Below are positions 1 through 9,146 of a DNA stretch of 64,000 bases, piece after piece (position 1 is the stretch's first letter; every line of letters starts with the position of its first letter). The position numbers were made by a program, and so were the translations under genes. The stretch covers positions 186,001 to 250,000 of the forward strand of contig NZ_AKKC02000005.1 in assembly GCF_000282095.2 (NCBI RefSeq), written 5' to 3'. The notes beneath the pieces are model-generated. The model made no database searches, was not told where the DNA came from, and saw nothing but the letters and a program-made list of their open reading frames with translations. This stretch comes from Rhizobium sp. CF080 (GTDB lineage: Bacteria > Pseudomonadota > Alphaproteobacteria > Rhizobiales > Rhizobiaceae).

Positions 1-169
1 CAATGATAACAGTCGCGTGGCAATCGCCAGCCGCGATCATGGAAGGCCAGCCACGCACGGAGGCACCGCCAGCAGGCAACGGAAAGCGCGACGGCACCAC
101 ATGGCAGTGGACGTCTATGCCGCCGCAGCCACAACCGCTCCTGAAGCGTTTTGCCTTTTCCTCGCCCAC
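1..169 (-). CDS. Amidohydrolase (metal-dependent hydrolase), 5' end only
   Basis: This is the N-terminus of a gene that runs off the left edge; 56 codons are open from GTG 169 to base 1. A strong AGGAGG ribosome site sits five bases before the GTG. After a short basic leader the protein reads GIDVHCHVVPSRFP. The H-x-H near the N-terminus is the metal-binding start of amidohydrolase-family TIM barrels (amidohydrolase 2 / ACMSD-like). It is divergent from the GntR gene at 292, so that regulator probably controls it. The substrate cannot be told from this fragment. Family call fairly sure, product uncertain. Confidence 0.7.
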   Translation of the reverse strand, partial: MGEEKAKRFRSGCGCGGIDVHCHVVPSRFPLPAGGASVRGWPSMIAAGDCHATVII

Positions 170-291
170 GCTTTCCTCCTGTGTTGGCATTTCGATAATA
201 TACAAACTTCGATGCGTAAAGACATAATTTATAAATTTTGCGATCCCGATATGATCGTGTATATAAAAATCGATTTGAATGGTGGAGCCAC
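170..291. promoter_or_regulatory. Divergent AT-rich control region with a 12-bp palindrome
   Basis: This AT-rich spacer separates the divergent amidohydrolase and GntR genes. A perfect palindrome, AATTTATAAATT, lies at 226-237, and TATATA-rich stretches at 198-203 and 259-266 could hold the two -10 boxes. GntR/FCD regulators usually bind dyads in such spacers. That this palindrome is the operator is inference. Confidence 0.4.
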
Positions 292-1011
292 ATGAACGTC
301 GATGCGCAGAACAAGGGGCTGGAAAGCCCAGCAACGCTTGCCACGAGCATCTACGAGCGACTGAAGGTCGATATTTTGTCGGCAAGGCTCGAACCAGGCC
401 GTAAGCTGCAGCTGCGTTTTCTGATGGAGCAATACGAAGCCGGGCAAACACCTTTGCGGGAAGCGTTAAACCGCCTCACCACCGAGGACCTAGTCATCGG
501 CAAGGAGCAGCGCGGCTTCTTCGTAAAACCGATCAGTCTTGAGGAACTCGGGGAGCTGACGAAAACCCGGTGCTGGGTAGAGGGTCTCGCCTTGCGCGAG
601 TCGATTGCCAATGCGGACCCAGCTTGGGAAGAAGCCCTTATCGTGGCCCATCACCGGCTGGATCGGGCGCCCCGCTCACTCAATCCCGAGCGGTTCGAAA
701 GCAACCCGGAATGGGAGCGGCTGCACAAGGCTTTTCATGCCATTCTCATCAGCGGCTGCCAATCGCGTCCGCTGATCGGTTTCTGTGAGCAGCTTGCGGA
801 CCGGCTTGGCCGTTATCGCGCGCTTTCCAGCCGCAAGGCATTCAGGGTACGCAAGGTGAGCCAGGAACATGCGGATATTGTAAAGGCGGTCCTGGATCGC
901 GACAGCGAAGAGGCCATGCGCCTTCTGCAGCGACATTATGAGCAGACAGCCGAAATCATCCGGGCAGATCTGGAAACGACCGAAGCCGGCGACACGACGC
1001 CGCCGGCCTGA
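292..1011 (+). CDS. GntR family transcriptional regulator (FCD subfamily)
   Basis: A 239-residue one-component regulator. The N-terminal winged helix (about residues 15-80) has the GntR pattern SIYERLKVDILSARLEPG followed by TPLREALNRL. The C-terminal all-helical FCD ligand domain (about 95-225) ends in the usual H-x-DIVKAVLDRD segment. ATG 292 is preferred over an upstream in-frame start at 238 because GGTGGAG lies just before it and it gives the usual family length. It is divergent from the amidohydrolase gene, which is its likely target. The effector is unknown; FCD proteins often sense organic acids. Confidence 0.88.
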   Translation: MNVDAQNKGLESPATLATSIYERLKVDILSARLEPGRKLQLRFLMEQYEAGQTPLREALNRLTTEDLVIGKEQRGFFVKPISLEELGELTKTRCWVEGLALRESIANADPAWEEALIVAHHRLDRAPRSLNPERFESNPEWERLHKAFHAILISGCQSRPLIGFCEQLADRLGRYRALSSRKAFRVRKVSQEHADIVKAVLDRDSEEAMRLLQRHYEQTAEIIRADLETTEAGDTTPPA

Positions 1012-1030
1012 TCTTCACGGAACCGGAAAT

Positions 1031-1972
1031 TCACTTGCCCGCGTTTTCGCGGATAAATTCGAGGATATCGGGACCGAGACTTTCGTCGGCGGTGCCGAAA
1101 TGTTCGATGATCGAAATATGGTTGTGACCGAGCGCCGTCTTGTAGTTCGGAAGCTTGCCATCGCGGGCAAACAGCGCGTCGACGAGACGCTTGTTCTGGC
1201 GTTGGATTGAAGGCATGTCGTTTTCGCCCACAGCCAGGAAGATCGGCAGTTTCCGGTCGGTGACGTGGCGGATGATCGACATGCCGGGATATTTCGATGC
1301 ATCCTCGCCGTAATAGACCTTGTCCTGCTGGGCAAGATCTTCCGCATCGGCTGTCGGTATCGAAATAAGGATCAAGCCCCGCACGCCATCATCCGGCTTG
1401 CCGGCTGATGTGAGAAACCCGTAGGTTGCCGCATGCGTGGCACCGGCGGAATTGCCCGATACGAAGATCGAACCAACATTACCTGGATGCGCTTCCGGAT
1501 GCTCCCGCAGCCACGCCACCGCCTTGCCGACATCCTCGCCGCCGGACGGGAAGCTCGCCTGTGGCGCATAGGTGTAGTTGATCAGCGCAGTTACTATTCC
1601 ATGCTGCGCAAAATAGGTTCCGAAATGGGCAACGTCTTTCTTGTCGCCGCGCACGAAACCGCCGCCGTGCGCAAATACCAGCACGGGGACTTTAGCCCCA
1701 GCCGGGAGATTGGAAGGAACGTAGAGATCGAGCTTCTGGCGCTCGCCGCTCCCGTACGCAATGTCCTTGGTGACGGTTACCCCTTCTTTCGAAGCCGCAT
1801 CGTGAAGCGGCTTGTAGAGCTCGGTCACCCCTTTCACCACGTCCGGTCCCAGCCGATCGCCGAAGGCACGAACACCCTCGGTGACCGATGGCGGGTTCGC
1901 CGACATCTGTGCGTGGGCCGGCGAGACAATACCCGCCACTCCAATGAGCAAACTCCAGTAACGCAATCGCAT
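1031..1972 (-). CDS. Secreted alpha/beta hydrolase, HSL/kynurenine-formamidase-like esterase
   Basis: A 313-residue protein with a Sec signal peptide ending in the AHA-Q cleavage motif (residues 1-22), so probably periplasmic. It carries the HGGG oxyanion motif (102-105) and the nucleophile elbow GNSAG (Ser175). A C-terminal GHNHISIIEHFG supplies the likely catalytic His. ATG 1972 follows GGGAGG; longer upstream starts would bury the signal peptide. It is the last gene of the minus-strand catabolic operon, 49 bases after the aldehyde dehydrogenase. It may release the imported substrate from an ester or amide, which is inference. Confidence 0.8.
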   Translation of the reverse strand: MRLRYWSLLIGVAGIVSPAHAQMSANPPSVTEGVRAFGDRLGPDVVKGVTELYKPLHDAASKEGVTVTKDIAYGSGERQKLDLYVPSNLPAGAKVPVLVFAHGGGFVRGDKKDVAHFGTYFAQHGIVTALINYTYAPQASFPSGGEDVGKAVAWLREHPEAHPGNVGSIFVSGNSAGATHAATYGFLTSAGKPDDGVRGLILISIPTADAEDLAQQDKVYYGEDASKYPGMSIIRHVTDRKLPIFLAVGENDMPSIQRQNKRLVDALFARDGKLPNYKTALGHNHISIIEHFGTADESLGPDILEFIRENAGK

Positions 1973-2021
1973 GTTTTCCTCCCGCATGCTTGTTTTAAGG
2001 ATCGCCAAACAGCGACCTGGA

Positions 2022-3452
2022 TCAGATCGGGTAATGTCCCGGCTGCGTCTCGATGGTGATCCAGCGCAGTTCCGTGAATTCCGCGATGCCCGCTGGACCG
2101 CCGAAGCGACCATAGCCGGACCCCTTGACGCCGCCGAACGGCATCTGCGCTTCGTCGTGAACGGTCGGTCCGTTTACGTGGCAGATGCCCGATTTGATAC
2201 GGCGGGCGACGCGAAGACCGCGCGCTGCGTCGCCGGTGAACACCGAAGCCGACAGGCCGTATTCGCTGTCATTGGCCAGTTCGATGGCGTGACTTTCGTC
2301 ACGTGCGCGCAGCACCGCGACAACCGGACCGAAGCTTTCCTCACCATAAAGGCGCATGTCTTTGGTAACGCCATCGACCACCGTCGCCGGCATCAGAACG
2401 CCCTCCGCCGTTCCGCCCGTCGCGAGGCTCGCGCCCTTCGACACGGCGTCCTGCACCAGCGCCTGAACCTTCTCGATGGTTTCGGTGCCGATTACCGCAC
2501 CGAGAGGCGTTTTGCCTTCGGACGGATCGCCGGCGACGAGCGTGGCAGCCTTGGCCTGGAATTTCTTCAAGAAGGCATCCGCGATGGCATCGACGACGAT
2601 GATGCGCTCCGTCGACATGCAGATCTGGCCCTGGTTGAAGAAGGCACCGAAGGCCGCAGCCGAAACAGCCTCATCGAGATTGGCATCGTCCAGCACCACG
2701 AAAGGCGCCTTGCCGCCGAGCTCCAGCAGAACGGGTTTCAGATGTTCTGCCGCGCGACGAGCAATCATCTTGCCGACCCCGGTCGAACCGGTGAAATTGA
2801 TGCGGCGCACCGCCGGGTGATCGATCAGCGCATTGACCACTTCGGCTGCATCTTCCGGAGCGTTGGTGACGACGTTGACGACGCCTTCCGGGAAACCGGC
2901 CGACTGAAAGCATTTGATGATCAGGCTGTGTACCGCCGGGCATTTCTCCGAGGCCTTGAGCACGACCGTGTTGCCGCAGGCAAGCGCGGTGGCAATGGCG
3001 CGAACGCCGAGGATGACGGGAGCATTCCAGGGCGCGATGCCCAGGCAGACGCCGACGGCTTCGCGCACCGACATGGCGTGGCAGCCCGGCTTGTCGGAGG
3101 GAATCACCTCTCCCTTGATCTGGGTCGTCAGCGACGCCGCTTCGGCGATCATGCCTGCGGCGAGCATGACATTGAAGCCGGCCCAGCTTGCGGTCGCGCC
3201 GGTCTCGGCCTGCATGAGCGCGACGAACTCGTCCTTTCTCGACGCCAGGGCCTGCGATGCCTTCAGCAGTAGCTGCCGCCTGGCATTCGGCCCGGTCTCC
3301 GACCAGCCCGGGAAGGCTGCGCCTGCCTTGTCTGCAGCGGCATTCGCTTCCACGGCGGTCGCCGCCTGCGCGGTGCTGGCGATCTCGCCGGTTACGGGGT
3401 TGAGGCGAACGAACTGGCCTGGTTTTCCGGAAGTCGATACGTTCTGCTGCAC
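2022..3452 (-). CDS. NAD(P)-dependent aldehyde dehydrogenase, aromatic-aldehyde type
   Basis: A full-length 476-residue ALDH oxidising an aldehyde to the acid. Catalytic residues are visible: PWN (Asn143), LELGG (Glu244) and GQICMS (Cys278); the Rossmann motif FTGSTGVG is at 220-227. Overall it resembles vanillin, salicylaldehyde or benzaldehyde dehydrogenases. The start is GTG 3452, five bases after GGAGG. It follows the GlcG-like gene by 36 bases in the operon. It probably oxidises the aldehyde made by the ThDP decarboxylase at 6320-8065. The exact substrate is not determinable. Confidence 0.88.
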   Translation of the reverse strand: MQQNVSTSGKPGQFVRLNPVTGEIASTAQAATAVEANAAADKAGAAFPGWSETGPNARRQLLLKASQALASRKDEFVALMQAETGATASWAGFNVMLAAGMIAEAASLTTQIKGEVIPSDKPGCHAMSVREAVGVCLGIAPWNAPVILGVRAIATALACGNTVVLKASEKCPAVHSLIIKCFQSAGFPEGVVNVVTNAPEDAAEVVNALIDHPAVRRINFTGSTGVGKMIARRAAEHLKPVLLELGGKAPFVVLDDANLDEAVSAAAFGAFFNQGQICMSTERIIVVDAIADAFLKKFQAKAATLVAGDPSEGKTPLGAVIGTETIEKVQALVQDAVSKGASLATGGTAEGVLMPATVVDGVTKDMRLYGEESFGPVVAVLRARDESHAIELANDSEYGLSASVFTGDAARGLRVARRIKSGICHVNGPTVHDEAQMPFGGVKGSGYGRFGGPAGIAEFTELRWITIETQPGHYPI

Positions 3453-3488
3453 GGCAGCCTCCGTGTGTCGGTTGAGGTGGAGTCTTGT

Positions 3489-3923
3489 TTAAGCCACGAG
3501 CTTCGGAGCTGCGCGGAAGCCGGCCTTCTCGATGCCGGCGATGGCGCACAGCTCGTCGTTGTCTCCGAGATCGCCCGAAATACCCACAGCGCCGATAACC
3601 GTACCTGCAGCGTCGAGAACGAGAACGCCGCCCGGCGACGGCACCATCCGTCCTGCGCTGACCGAGACAAGCACGGTGACGAAAGCCGGATTTTTCGCAG
3701 CGCGCTCGGTCAGTTCACGCGTGCCGAACCCCATGCCGAGCGATCCCCATGCCTTGCCATAGGCGATGTCGAAACGGACGATACCGGCGCCATCCTCACG
3801 CTTGTAGGCGACAAGATGCCCGCCGGCATCCAGGACGGCCACCGCAAGCGGGGCAAGCGAACGAGCACGCGCTTCGGCGATTGCGGTATCAATGATGGTT
3901 GACGCATCGGTGAGCTTGAACAT
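3489..3923 (-). CDS. GlcG/HbpS family protein
   Basis: A 144-residue single-domain protein of the GlcG/HbpS (DUF336) family. Typical family segments are AVAVLDAGGHLVAYKRED, the YGKAW motif and the C-terminal GAVGISGD. Members bind haem or small ligands, or act as small enzymes, and often sit in glycolate or aromatic catabolism operons; their role is usually unclear. It lies 33 bases after the second permease gene and 36 before the ALDH gene, so it is cotranscribed. Confidence 0.85.
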   Translation of the reverse strand: MFKLTDASTIIDTAIAEARARSLAPLAVAVLDAGGHLVAYKREDGAGIVRFDIAYGKAWGSLGMGFGTRELTERAAKNPAFVTVLVSVSAGRMVPSPGGVLVLDAAGTVIGAVGISGDLGDNDELCAIAGIEKAGFRAAPKLVA

Positions 3924-3956
3924 GTCGAAAATCCGATTGTTGAGTAGAGAGTAGGA

Positions 3957-4724
3957 TTACCGATTGACGGCCTGCCAGCGCAGAAGGCGTCTTTCGGCGA
4001 AGGAGAGCAGACGGCTGCCGACAAGACCGATCGCGCCGAGGATGACAATACCGGCGAAAAGATCGGGCGATCTGAAGCTGCGGCTTGCGGCCAGAATGCT
4101 CTGCCCCAGCCCCTGGCGGCTTGCCAGCATTTCGCCGACGACCGCGAGAATGAGCGAAATGGTGAGGCCAAGCCTCAGACTGGCAAGGATCATCGGCATG
4201 GCACTCGGCAGCGCGAGCTTCCAGATAACTTGGGCGCGGCTGAGACCGAGCACGGCACTGACTTCATAGAGACGGGGCTCCATGGCCGCAAAACCGTGGA
4301 TCGTAGCAAGCAGCATCGGCCAGAGCGCCCCGAAGGCGATCACGACCAGAACCATGTTGTCCGAAAAACCCAGAAAGGCGATGGCGATCGGGATCATGGC
4401 CGAAGCCGGCAACGGCCGGAGCAGCTCGAGCGTCGGCGCAATGAACGCCCGCGCCCGCCGGGACACGCCAATCAAGGCACCCAGAAACACGCCCACGAAG
4501 GAGGCAAGCAGCCAGCCCAGCAGCATCCGCTGGACCGTCTCCAGCGTCTGTGAAAGCATCGCGCCGCCCGAAAGGCCCTTCACCAGAGCGGCATAAGTCC
4601 GTTCCGGGCCGGGAAAGAAGATCGGTGATACGAGCTTCGCATCGGTAACGAGCTTCCACGCCAGGATGAAAAGCGCCAACGCACCGCAGCCAAGCAACAG
4701 CTTGCGCAGGGAAAAATGCTTCAT
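3957..4724 (-). CDS. ABC transporter permease, taurine/sulfonate/nitrate (SsuC/TauC) type
   Basis: A 255-residue inner-membrane permease with about six hydrophobic helices. The EAA loop reads MEPRLYEVSAVLGLSRAQVIWKLALP. ATG 4724 overlaps the stop of the preceding permease (ATGA), indicating translational coupling. A long in-frame upstream extension is discarded because it is only antisense shadow of the neighbour. It probably pairs with the 4721-5497 permease as a heterodimer served by the ATPase at 5494-6318. Confidence 0.88.
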   Translation of the reverse strand: MKHFSLRKLLLGCGALALFILAWKLVTDAKLVSPIFFPGPERTYAALVKGLSGGAMLSQTLETVQRMLLGWLLASFVGVFLGALIGVSRRARAFIAPTLELLRPLPASAMIPIAIAFLGFSDNMVLVVIAFGALWPMLLATIHGFAAMEPRLYEVSAVLGLSRAQVIWKLALPSAMPMILASLRLGLTISLILAVVGEMLASRQGLGQSILAASRSFRSPDLFAGIVILGAIGLVGSRLLSFAERRLLRWQAVNR

Positions 4725-5497
4725 CGCCCTTCTCCTTTCACAAAGGCCGGAAAGAAGGTGCGCTGCGCCACGTTGAGCAGCAGGCTGATCAGCCAGCCGA
4801 TGGCTCCGATCCAGATCAGATAGGCGAACATTTCCGCCGGCCGCAGCGCCTGCTGGGCCATCATGATCCCGTAGCCGAGGCCCAGCGGGTTGGCGGTGAT
4901 CTCCACCGTCACCGCCACCACCAGCGCGTAACCGGCAGCAAGTTTCAGCGACATGAAGAGCTGCGGCAGTATCGCCGGCAGGACGATCTTCGTCAGCCGG
5001 GCCAGGAAGCCGAGCTGCAACACGTTCGACACCTCCATCAGGCGCGGCTCCACTTCCTTGACTGCAGCGCGCGCCAGCACGACGGACGGCCACAACAGGC
5101 CGAGGGCAATGATGACGATTTCCATTTCCGCACCGAAGCCCAACAGCATCATCACGACCGGGATCAGCGCGACCACCGGGACCGGCCGCAGCAACTCGAT
5201 GGTAAGGTCGAGAGCTTCATCCGCAAGGCGGGAAAGACCGAGCACGATACCGAGCAGCGACCCCGCCCCGACACCCAGAATACAACCGGCTGCGGCGGCT
5301 TTCAGCGTGTCCAGCGTCGCCTTCGGAAGAGATCCGTCGGCCATCACCGAACCGAACGCCTGCGCGATATCGAACGGGCTGGCTAGCGTATCGCTTTCCA
5401 GTTGGGTAACGGTTGCCGCGACCTGCGCCACAACGATCAGGGTAGCGGGCAGCAATGCCGCGCGCCAGCCGTTTTTGAGGAGGCTCGCCGCCCTCAT
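4721..5497 (-). CDS. ABC transporter permease, taurine/sulfonate/nitrate (SsuC/TauC) type
   Basis: A 258-residue permease with an N-terminal membrane helix, several further hydrophobic spans, and an EAA loop VEPRLMEVSNVLQLGFLARL. The ATG overlaps the ATPase stop by four bases and its own stop overlaps the next permease. Two distinct permeases of this family in one operon suggest a heterodimeric channel. Substrates of such systems include sulfonates, nitrate, pyrimidine precursors and aromatic acids; the neighbouring ThDP and ALDH enzymes favour an aromatic or keto-acid substrate. Confidence 0.88.
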   Translation of the reverse strand: MRAASLLKNGWRAALLPATLIVVAQVAATVTQLESDTLASPFDIAQAFGSVMADGSLPKATLDTLKAAAAGCILGVGAGSLLGIVLGLSRLADEALDLTIELLRPVPVVALIPVVMMLLGFGAEMEIVIIALGLLWPSVVLARAAVKEVEPRLMEVSNVLQLGFLARLTKIVLPAILPQLFMSLKLAAGYALVVAVTVEITANPLGLGYGIMMAQQALRPAEMFAYLIWIGAIGWLISLLLNVAQRTFFPAFVKGEGR

Positions 5498-6318
5498 TGA
5501 TGGTCGTCCTTGATGAGGTCGTAGAGCTCGCGACGCAGACGCAGGAATTCGTGATCCTCGCGGGTCAGCAACTGGTCGCGCGGCCGGGCAAGCCGAACGT
5601 CCACGACACGACCGACACGCCCCGGATTGGGCTGAAGGCAGATGATCCGATCGCCGAGATAGATCGCCTCTTCGAGGTCATGGGTGACGAAGACCATGGT
5701 GGCGCCCGTTGTCGCCACCAGCCCGAGCACCTCGTCCTGAAGCGCCTGCCGCGTCATCGCGTCCAGCGCACCGAAGGGCTCGTCCATCAGAAGCACCTTC
5801 GGCTCCTGCGCAAGACACCGGGCGATCTGCAGGCGCTGCTGCATGCCGCCGGACATCTCGGCCGGATATTTGTCGGCGTGCCGGCCAAGGCCGATCTTCT
5901 CCAGCAATTCTCGAATGATCGCCGGACGCTCGGCACCCGGACATCCGCGCGCCTCGAGCGCCAGCGAGACATTCCCGGCGGCGGTCCGCCAGGGCAGGAG
6001 CGCCTTTCCGTAATCCTGAAAAACGATCGCGATGGAGCGGTTCGGTCCACCGAGAACCGACCCGTCAAGTTCGACGCTGCCGGAAGTCGGCCGGGCCAGG
6101 CCGGCCAGCATACGCAGCAACGTCGTCTTGCCGCACCCAGAGGGTCCGATGACGGAAATGGTTTCACCCGGAGCGATATCGAGGCTGATACCGCCGATGA
6201 TCTGTAACGAACCATAGGATAGCGTCACGTCGCGGATACGGATTCGCGCCTCGCCGGATGTCGGAGTGGAGTTGTCCTCGCCTTGCCGCGGGCGGGTGGA
6301 AAGCTGCGTCACAACCAC
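5494..6318 (-). CDS. ABC transporter ATPase, SsuB/TauB type
   Basis: A 274-residue ATPase energising the two neighbouring permeases. It has Walker A GPSGCGKTTL, Q-loop FQDYGKALLPW, signature SGGMQQRL, Walker B VLLMDEPFGALD and the H-loop FVTHDLEEA. The start is GTG 6318 with AAAGGAG six bases upstream, one base beyond the stop of the ThDP enzyme. The adjacent binding protein, permeases and ATPase form a complete importer interrupted only by an enzyme gene. Confidence 0.9.
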   Translation of the reverse strand: MVVTQLSTRPRQGEDNSTPTSGEARIRIRDVTLSYGSLQIIGGISLDIAPGETISVIGPSGCGKTTLLRMLAGLARPTSGSVELDGSVLGGPNRSIAIVFQDYGKALLPWRTAAGNVSLALEARGCPGAERPAIIRELLEKIGLGRHADKYPAEMSGGMQQRLQIARCLAQEPKVLLMDEPFGALDAMTRQALQDEVLGLVATTGATMVFVTHDLEEAIYLGDRIICLQPNPGRVGRVVDVRLARPRDQLLTREDHEFLRLRRELYDLIKDDHQ

Positions 6319-6319
6319 G

Positions 6320-8065
6320 TTAAGCTCCTTTCACGAGAGCTGCATGAGGCCCGCCGCCCACACCCTTCTGAAAGCCGTAAGCATTCATTTTCGCGAAATA
6401 GGGCATGCTCGGATGGGCCTCGAAACGCACATGGCAGTCTATAACCGCCGGCAGCCCGGAGGCGATAGCACGTTCGAGCGCGGGAGCGATTTCATCCACA
6501 GTGGTCACGCGTTCCCCATGGCAGCCAAAGCCGCGGGCCACGTCGGCATAGTCGACACCATCGAGATCCGTGCCAAAAGAGAAGTCGTAAGTCTTCCGTT
6601 GTCCCATCTTGATGACGCCCCAGGAGGCGTTGTTGTGGATGATGTTGATGATCGGCAATCCGTAACGCCGGGCCGTATCCAGCTCGGAAAGCGTGAAGCC
6701 GAACGCGCCGTCGCCACAGATGTTGAAAACCGGCCGGTCGGGATGGAGGAGCTTCAGCGCCACCGCATAGGGGGTGCCGAAACCGAGCTGGCACATGCCC
6801 GGTTCATGGAAACGGGTCCGCTCGACAGTCGCCGGTGTCAGGTCGTTGCTCCAGAAGGACGTGTGACCGCCGTCATAAGCTATCAGCGAATCCGCTGGCA
6901 GAAGCTTTCCAAGGGCCGTCCCGAGGCGGGCCGGATGCATGATCGAGCCGTCATCGTCATTCATGCGGTCGAGCTTGCCCCGATAGGTGACATAGATATC
7001 TCGCAGCCGCGCGAGCCATTTCGACCGGTCGGGAACGGCGCGATCCTTCAGGGCCACGAGAAGATCGGCCAGCGCGCTTCTTGCATCCGCCCAAATGCCA
7101 AGCGCATGGGGGGTGTTGGCGCCGAGGCTCATCGGATCGATATTGATGTTGATGAGCTGTGCACCACCCTTAGTGAGGGCGCCGCCGTCATCCCAGAGCC
7201 AGGAGGAGAAGCGGCAACCAACCGCCAGGATAACGTCTGCCTCCGCCATCGCCGCCGGAATGGCGTCGCCGCCGATGATGCCGCCGTGGCCGATGAAGAA
7301 GGGCGAATCCGACGGGACCGTTCCGATCCCCATCTGGGTGGCGAGCGCCGGCGCCTTGATTTCGGCGATGAGTTCGCGGAACAGGTCGCCGCCATTCGCC
7401 GAGACGACGCCGCCGCCCGCCACCAGAACCGGGCGCTTCGCGGAAGCCAGCATCTCCGCCGCACGGGCGATCTGGGCCGCCGACGCACGCGGGCCTTCGA
7501 CGGCGCGATAGGCCTCGGGGGCCAGGGAAAGCGCCTCTTCGTCGAAATCGAACCGGGCGGTGAAGATTTCCTGCGGCACGTCGAGATGGACAGGCCCGCG
7601 TCGTCCCGTCAGCGCCTGGCGGAATGCGTCGCGGACGAGATCCGGCAGGCGGCGGCCGTCATGGACGACGGCGCTCCACTTGGTAAGCGGCTTCAGCAGC
7701 GCATGTGTATCGAGATCCATGAACATGCCGCGGTTCGGATAGGATGCGGCATGGTGGTTGTTCGAGGTGACGAGCAGGAGCGGCAGGTTGTTGTTGAAGG
7801 CCGTGCCGAGACCGCTGACGAGGTTTGAAGAACCCGGCCCCATCTCGCCGAGCGCCACGCAGATGCGCCCGCTGGCCGAGGCGACGGCCGCCCCCATCAA
7901 GGGACCGCATGCCTCGTGGCGCACGCCGAGGTAGCGGATCGCCGGCTCGCGGGAGATCGCATGGAGAAGCGGGTTCAACTTGCCGCCCGCGATGCCGAAG
8001 ACAAACGGCACGGCTTCCGGAACGAGCAAACGGGTCAGCGCCTCGGCGCCGGTCATCTGGACCAT
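6320..8065 (-). CDS. Thiamine-diphosphate enzyme (acetolactate synthase / benzoylformate decarboxylase-like)
   Basis: A 581-residue protein with the three-domain ThDP fold: N-terminal Pyr domain with the cofactor-activating Glu in VRHEACGPLMG, a central TPP-enzyme M domain (about 200-335), and a C-terminal PP domain. The metal and diphosphate motif starts GDGAFGF and ends in IIHNN. Family members decarboxylate or carboligate 2-keto acids. Between a substrate-binding protein and transport genes, with an ALDH downstream, a 2-keto-acid decarboxylase giving an aldehyde is attractive but inferred. ATG 8065 (weak AGGTGA upstream) is preferred over an in-frame start nine codons earlier. Confidence 0.85.
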   Translation of the reverse strand: MVQMTGAEALTRLLVPEAVPFVFGIAGGKLNPLLHAISREPAIRYLGVRHEACGPLMGAAVASASGRICVALGEMGPGSSNLVSGLGTAFNNNLPLLLVTSNNHHAASYPNRGMFMDLDTHALLKPLTKWSAVVHDGRRLPDLVRDAFRQALTGRRGPVHLDVPQEIFTARFDFDEEALSLAPEAYRAVEGPRASAAQIARAAEMLASAKRPVLVAGGGVVSANGGDLFRELIAEIKAPALATQMGIGTVPSDSPFFIGHGGIIGGDAIPAAMAEADVILAVGCRFSSWLWDDGGALTKGGAQLININIDPMSLGANTPHALGIWADARSALADLLVALKDRAVPDRSKWLARLRDIYVTYRGKLDRMNDDDGSIMHPARLGTALGKLLPADSLIAYDGGHTSFWSNDLTPATVERTRFHEPGMCQLGFGTPYAVALKLLHPDRPVFNICGDGAFGFTLSELDTARRYGLPIINIIHNNASWGVIKMGQRKTYDFSFGTDLDGVDYADVARGFGCHGERVTTVDEIAPALERAIASGLPAVIDCHVRFEAHPSMPYFAKMNAYGFQKGVGGGPHAALVKGA

Positions 8066-8134
8066 GATGTCACCTGTAAAAACGGGAAGCATGGCCGGGG
8101 AACATCACCGTGCACCCCGGCCCTTTCGGGTGGC

Positions 8135-9061
8135 TCAGGGCACGATCAGCCCGGCGGTATCGATCTTGCCGGTCAGCATGCCGCCTTCGCGCATCGCACC
8201 GTCGAAATAGTCGAGTGCGGCCTTGGTGGGTGCGGTCTTGCATTCCGGCAGTTCGATCTTGTTCAGAACCTCGATCGGCAGCCGCGTATATTTCGAGACG
8301 ATCTCTCGGGTCTTGCCCTGATTAGCAGCCACATAATCCGCCGCCTGGGCAAAAGCCGTGCGGAAGGACTTGATCGTAGCGGCATTCGCCTTTGCCCATT
8401 CGCGGGTCGCAACGAACGTCGTGTAGGGCAGGTTTTCCGGAAGTTCGGACATGTAGTTGAATGCGACCTTGCCGTTCGCCTGGGCAACGGCCCGGCCGAG
8501 CGACGGCTCACCGGCGATGATAGCATCGATCGTGCCGCCCTTCAGGACATCGGCGGTGTTGGGAATCGGCACTTCGATGAAGGTGACGCTCTTCTCCGAC
8601 ACGTTCTTCTGCTTCAGCCACTGGCGGAAGAGAATATCGAGAGTGCCGCCGATGCTCGGCGTTCCGACCTTCTTGCCCTTGAGATCTTCGGGCTTGCTGA
8701 TCTCGACGCCGCCGCGGACCGCCAAACCGGCGTTCTTGGCGGTACGAGGAGCAGTCACGCCGCAATTGGCAACGACCACGAGATCGATGCCGCTATCGAC
8801 CGCCTGCAGCAGCACGGTAGGCGAAACGGCGACGATCTGATGCGATCCGGCGACAAGTGCAGCAACCAGCGTCTGGTTCGAACCGGTAGGCAGGAATTCG
8901 ACGTTCAGGTCGTTCTTTTCGAACATGCCCTCGTCCTTGGCCACAAAGGCAGCTTCCACTTCAGCGATGGGTGGCGTGCCGATGGCGATCTTAGTTTCGG
9001 CCCAGGACGGGGCCGCGCCAGCGATGACGACGCTGGCGATGAGAATTGCGCGCTTGAGCAT
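8135..9061 (-). CDS. ABC transporter substrate-binding protein, NMT1/SsuA-like
   Basis: A 308-residue periplasmic binding protein, first gene of the eight-gene minus-strand operon. It has a signal peptide (MLKRAILIASVVIAGAAPSWA) and the type 2 binding fold with IAIGTPPIAEVEAAFVAKDEGMFEK at the start of the mature protein, as in SsuA/TauA/NMT1-like proteins. ATG 9061 lies five bases after GAGGAGG. The divergent LysR gene starts 133 bases upstream and probably regulates it. Confidence 0.88.
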   Translation of the reverse strand: MLKRAILIASVVIAGAAPSWAETKIAIGTPPIAEVEAAFVAKDEGMFEKNDLNVEFLPTGSNQTLVAALVAGSHQIVAVSPTVLLQAVDSGIDLVVVANCGVTAPRTAKNAGLAVRGGVEISKPEDLKGKKVGTPSIGGTLDILFRQWLKQKNVSEKSVTFIEVPIPNTADVLKGGTIDAIIAGEPSLGRAVAQANGKVAFNYMSELPENLPYTTFVATREWAKANAATIKSFRTAFAQAADYVAANQGKTREIVSKYTRLPIEVLNKIELPECKTAPTKAALDYFDGAMREGGMLTGKIDTAGLIVP

Positions 9062-9146
9062 AAATACCTCCTCGAATGCGGGGCTCCTCAACCCATCGCG
9101 ACTATTCCAACCGCGGAGCCTTTCATCAATAGACAGGATGACAGTT

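Noticed and set aside
1971..3272. Long plus-strand open frame of 433 codons
   Set aside because: It is antisense to the aldehyde dehydrogenase, arginine- and aspartate-rich without any family motif, and has no ribosome site; a GC-driven shadow.
6266..7828. Plus-strand open frame of 520 codons
   Set aside because: Antisense to the ThDP enzyme, which has clear catalytic motifs; no independent evidence for the plus frame.
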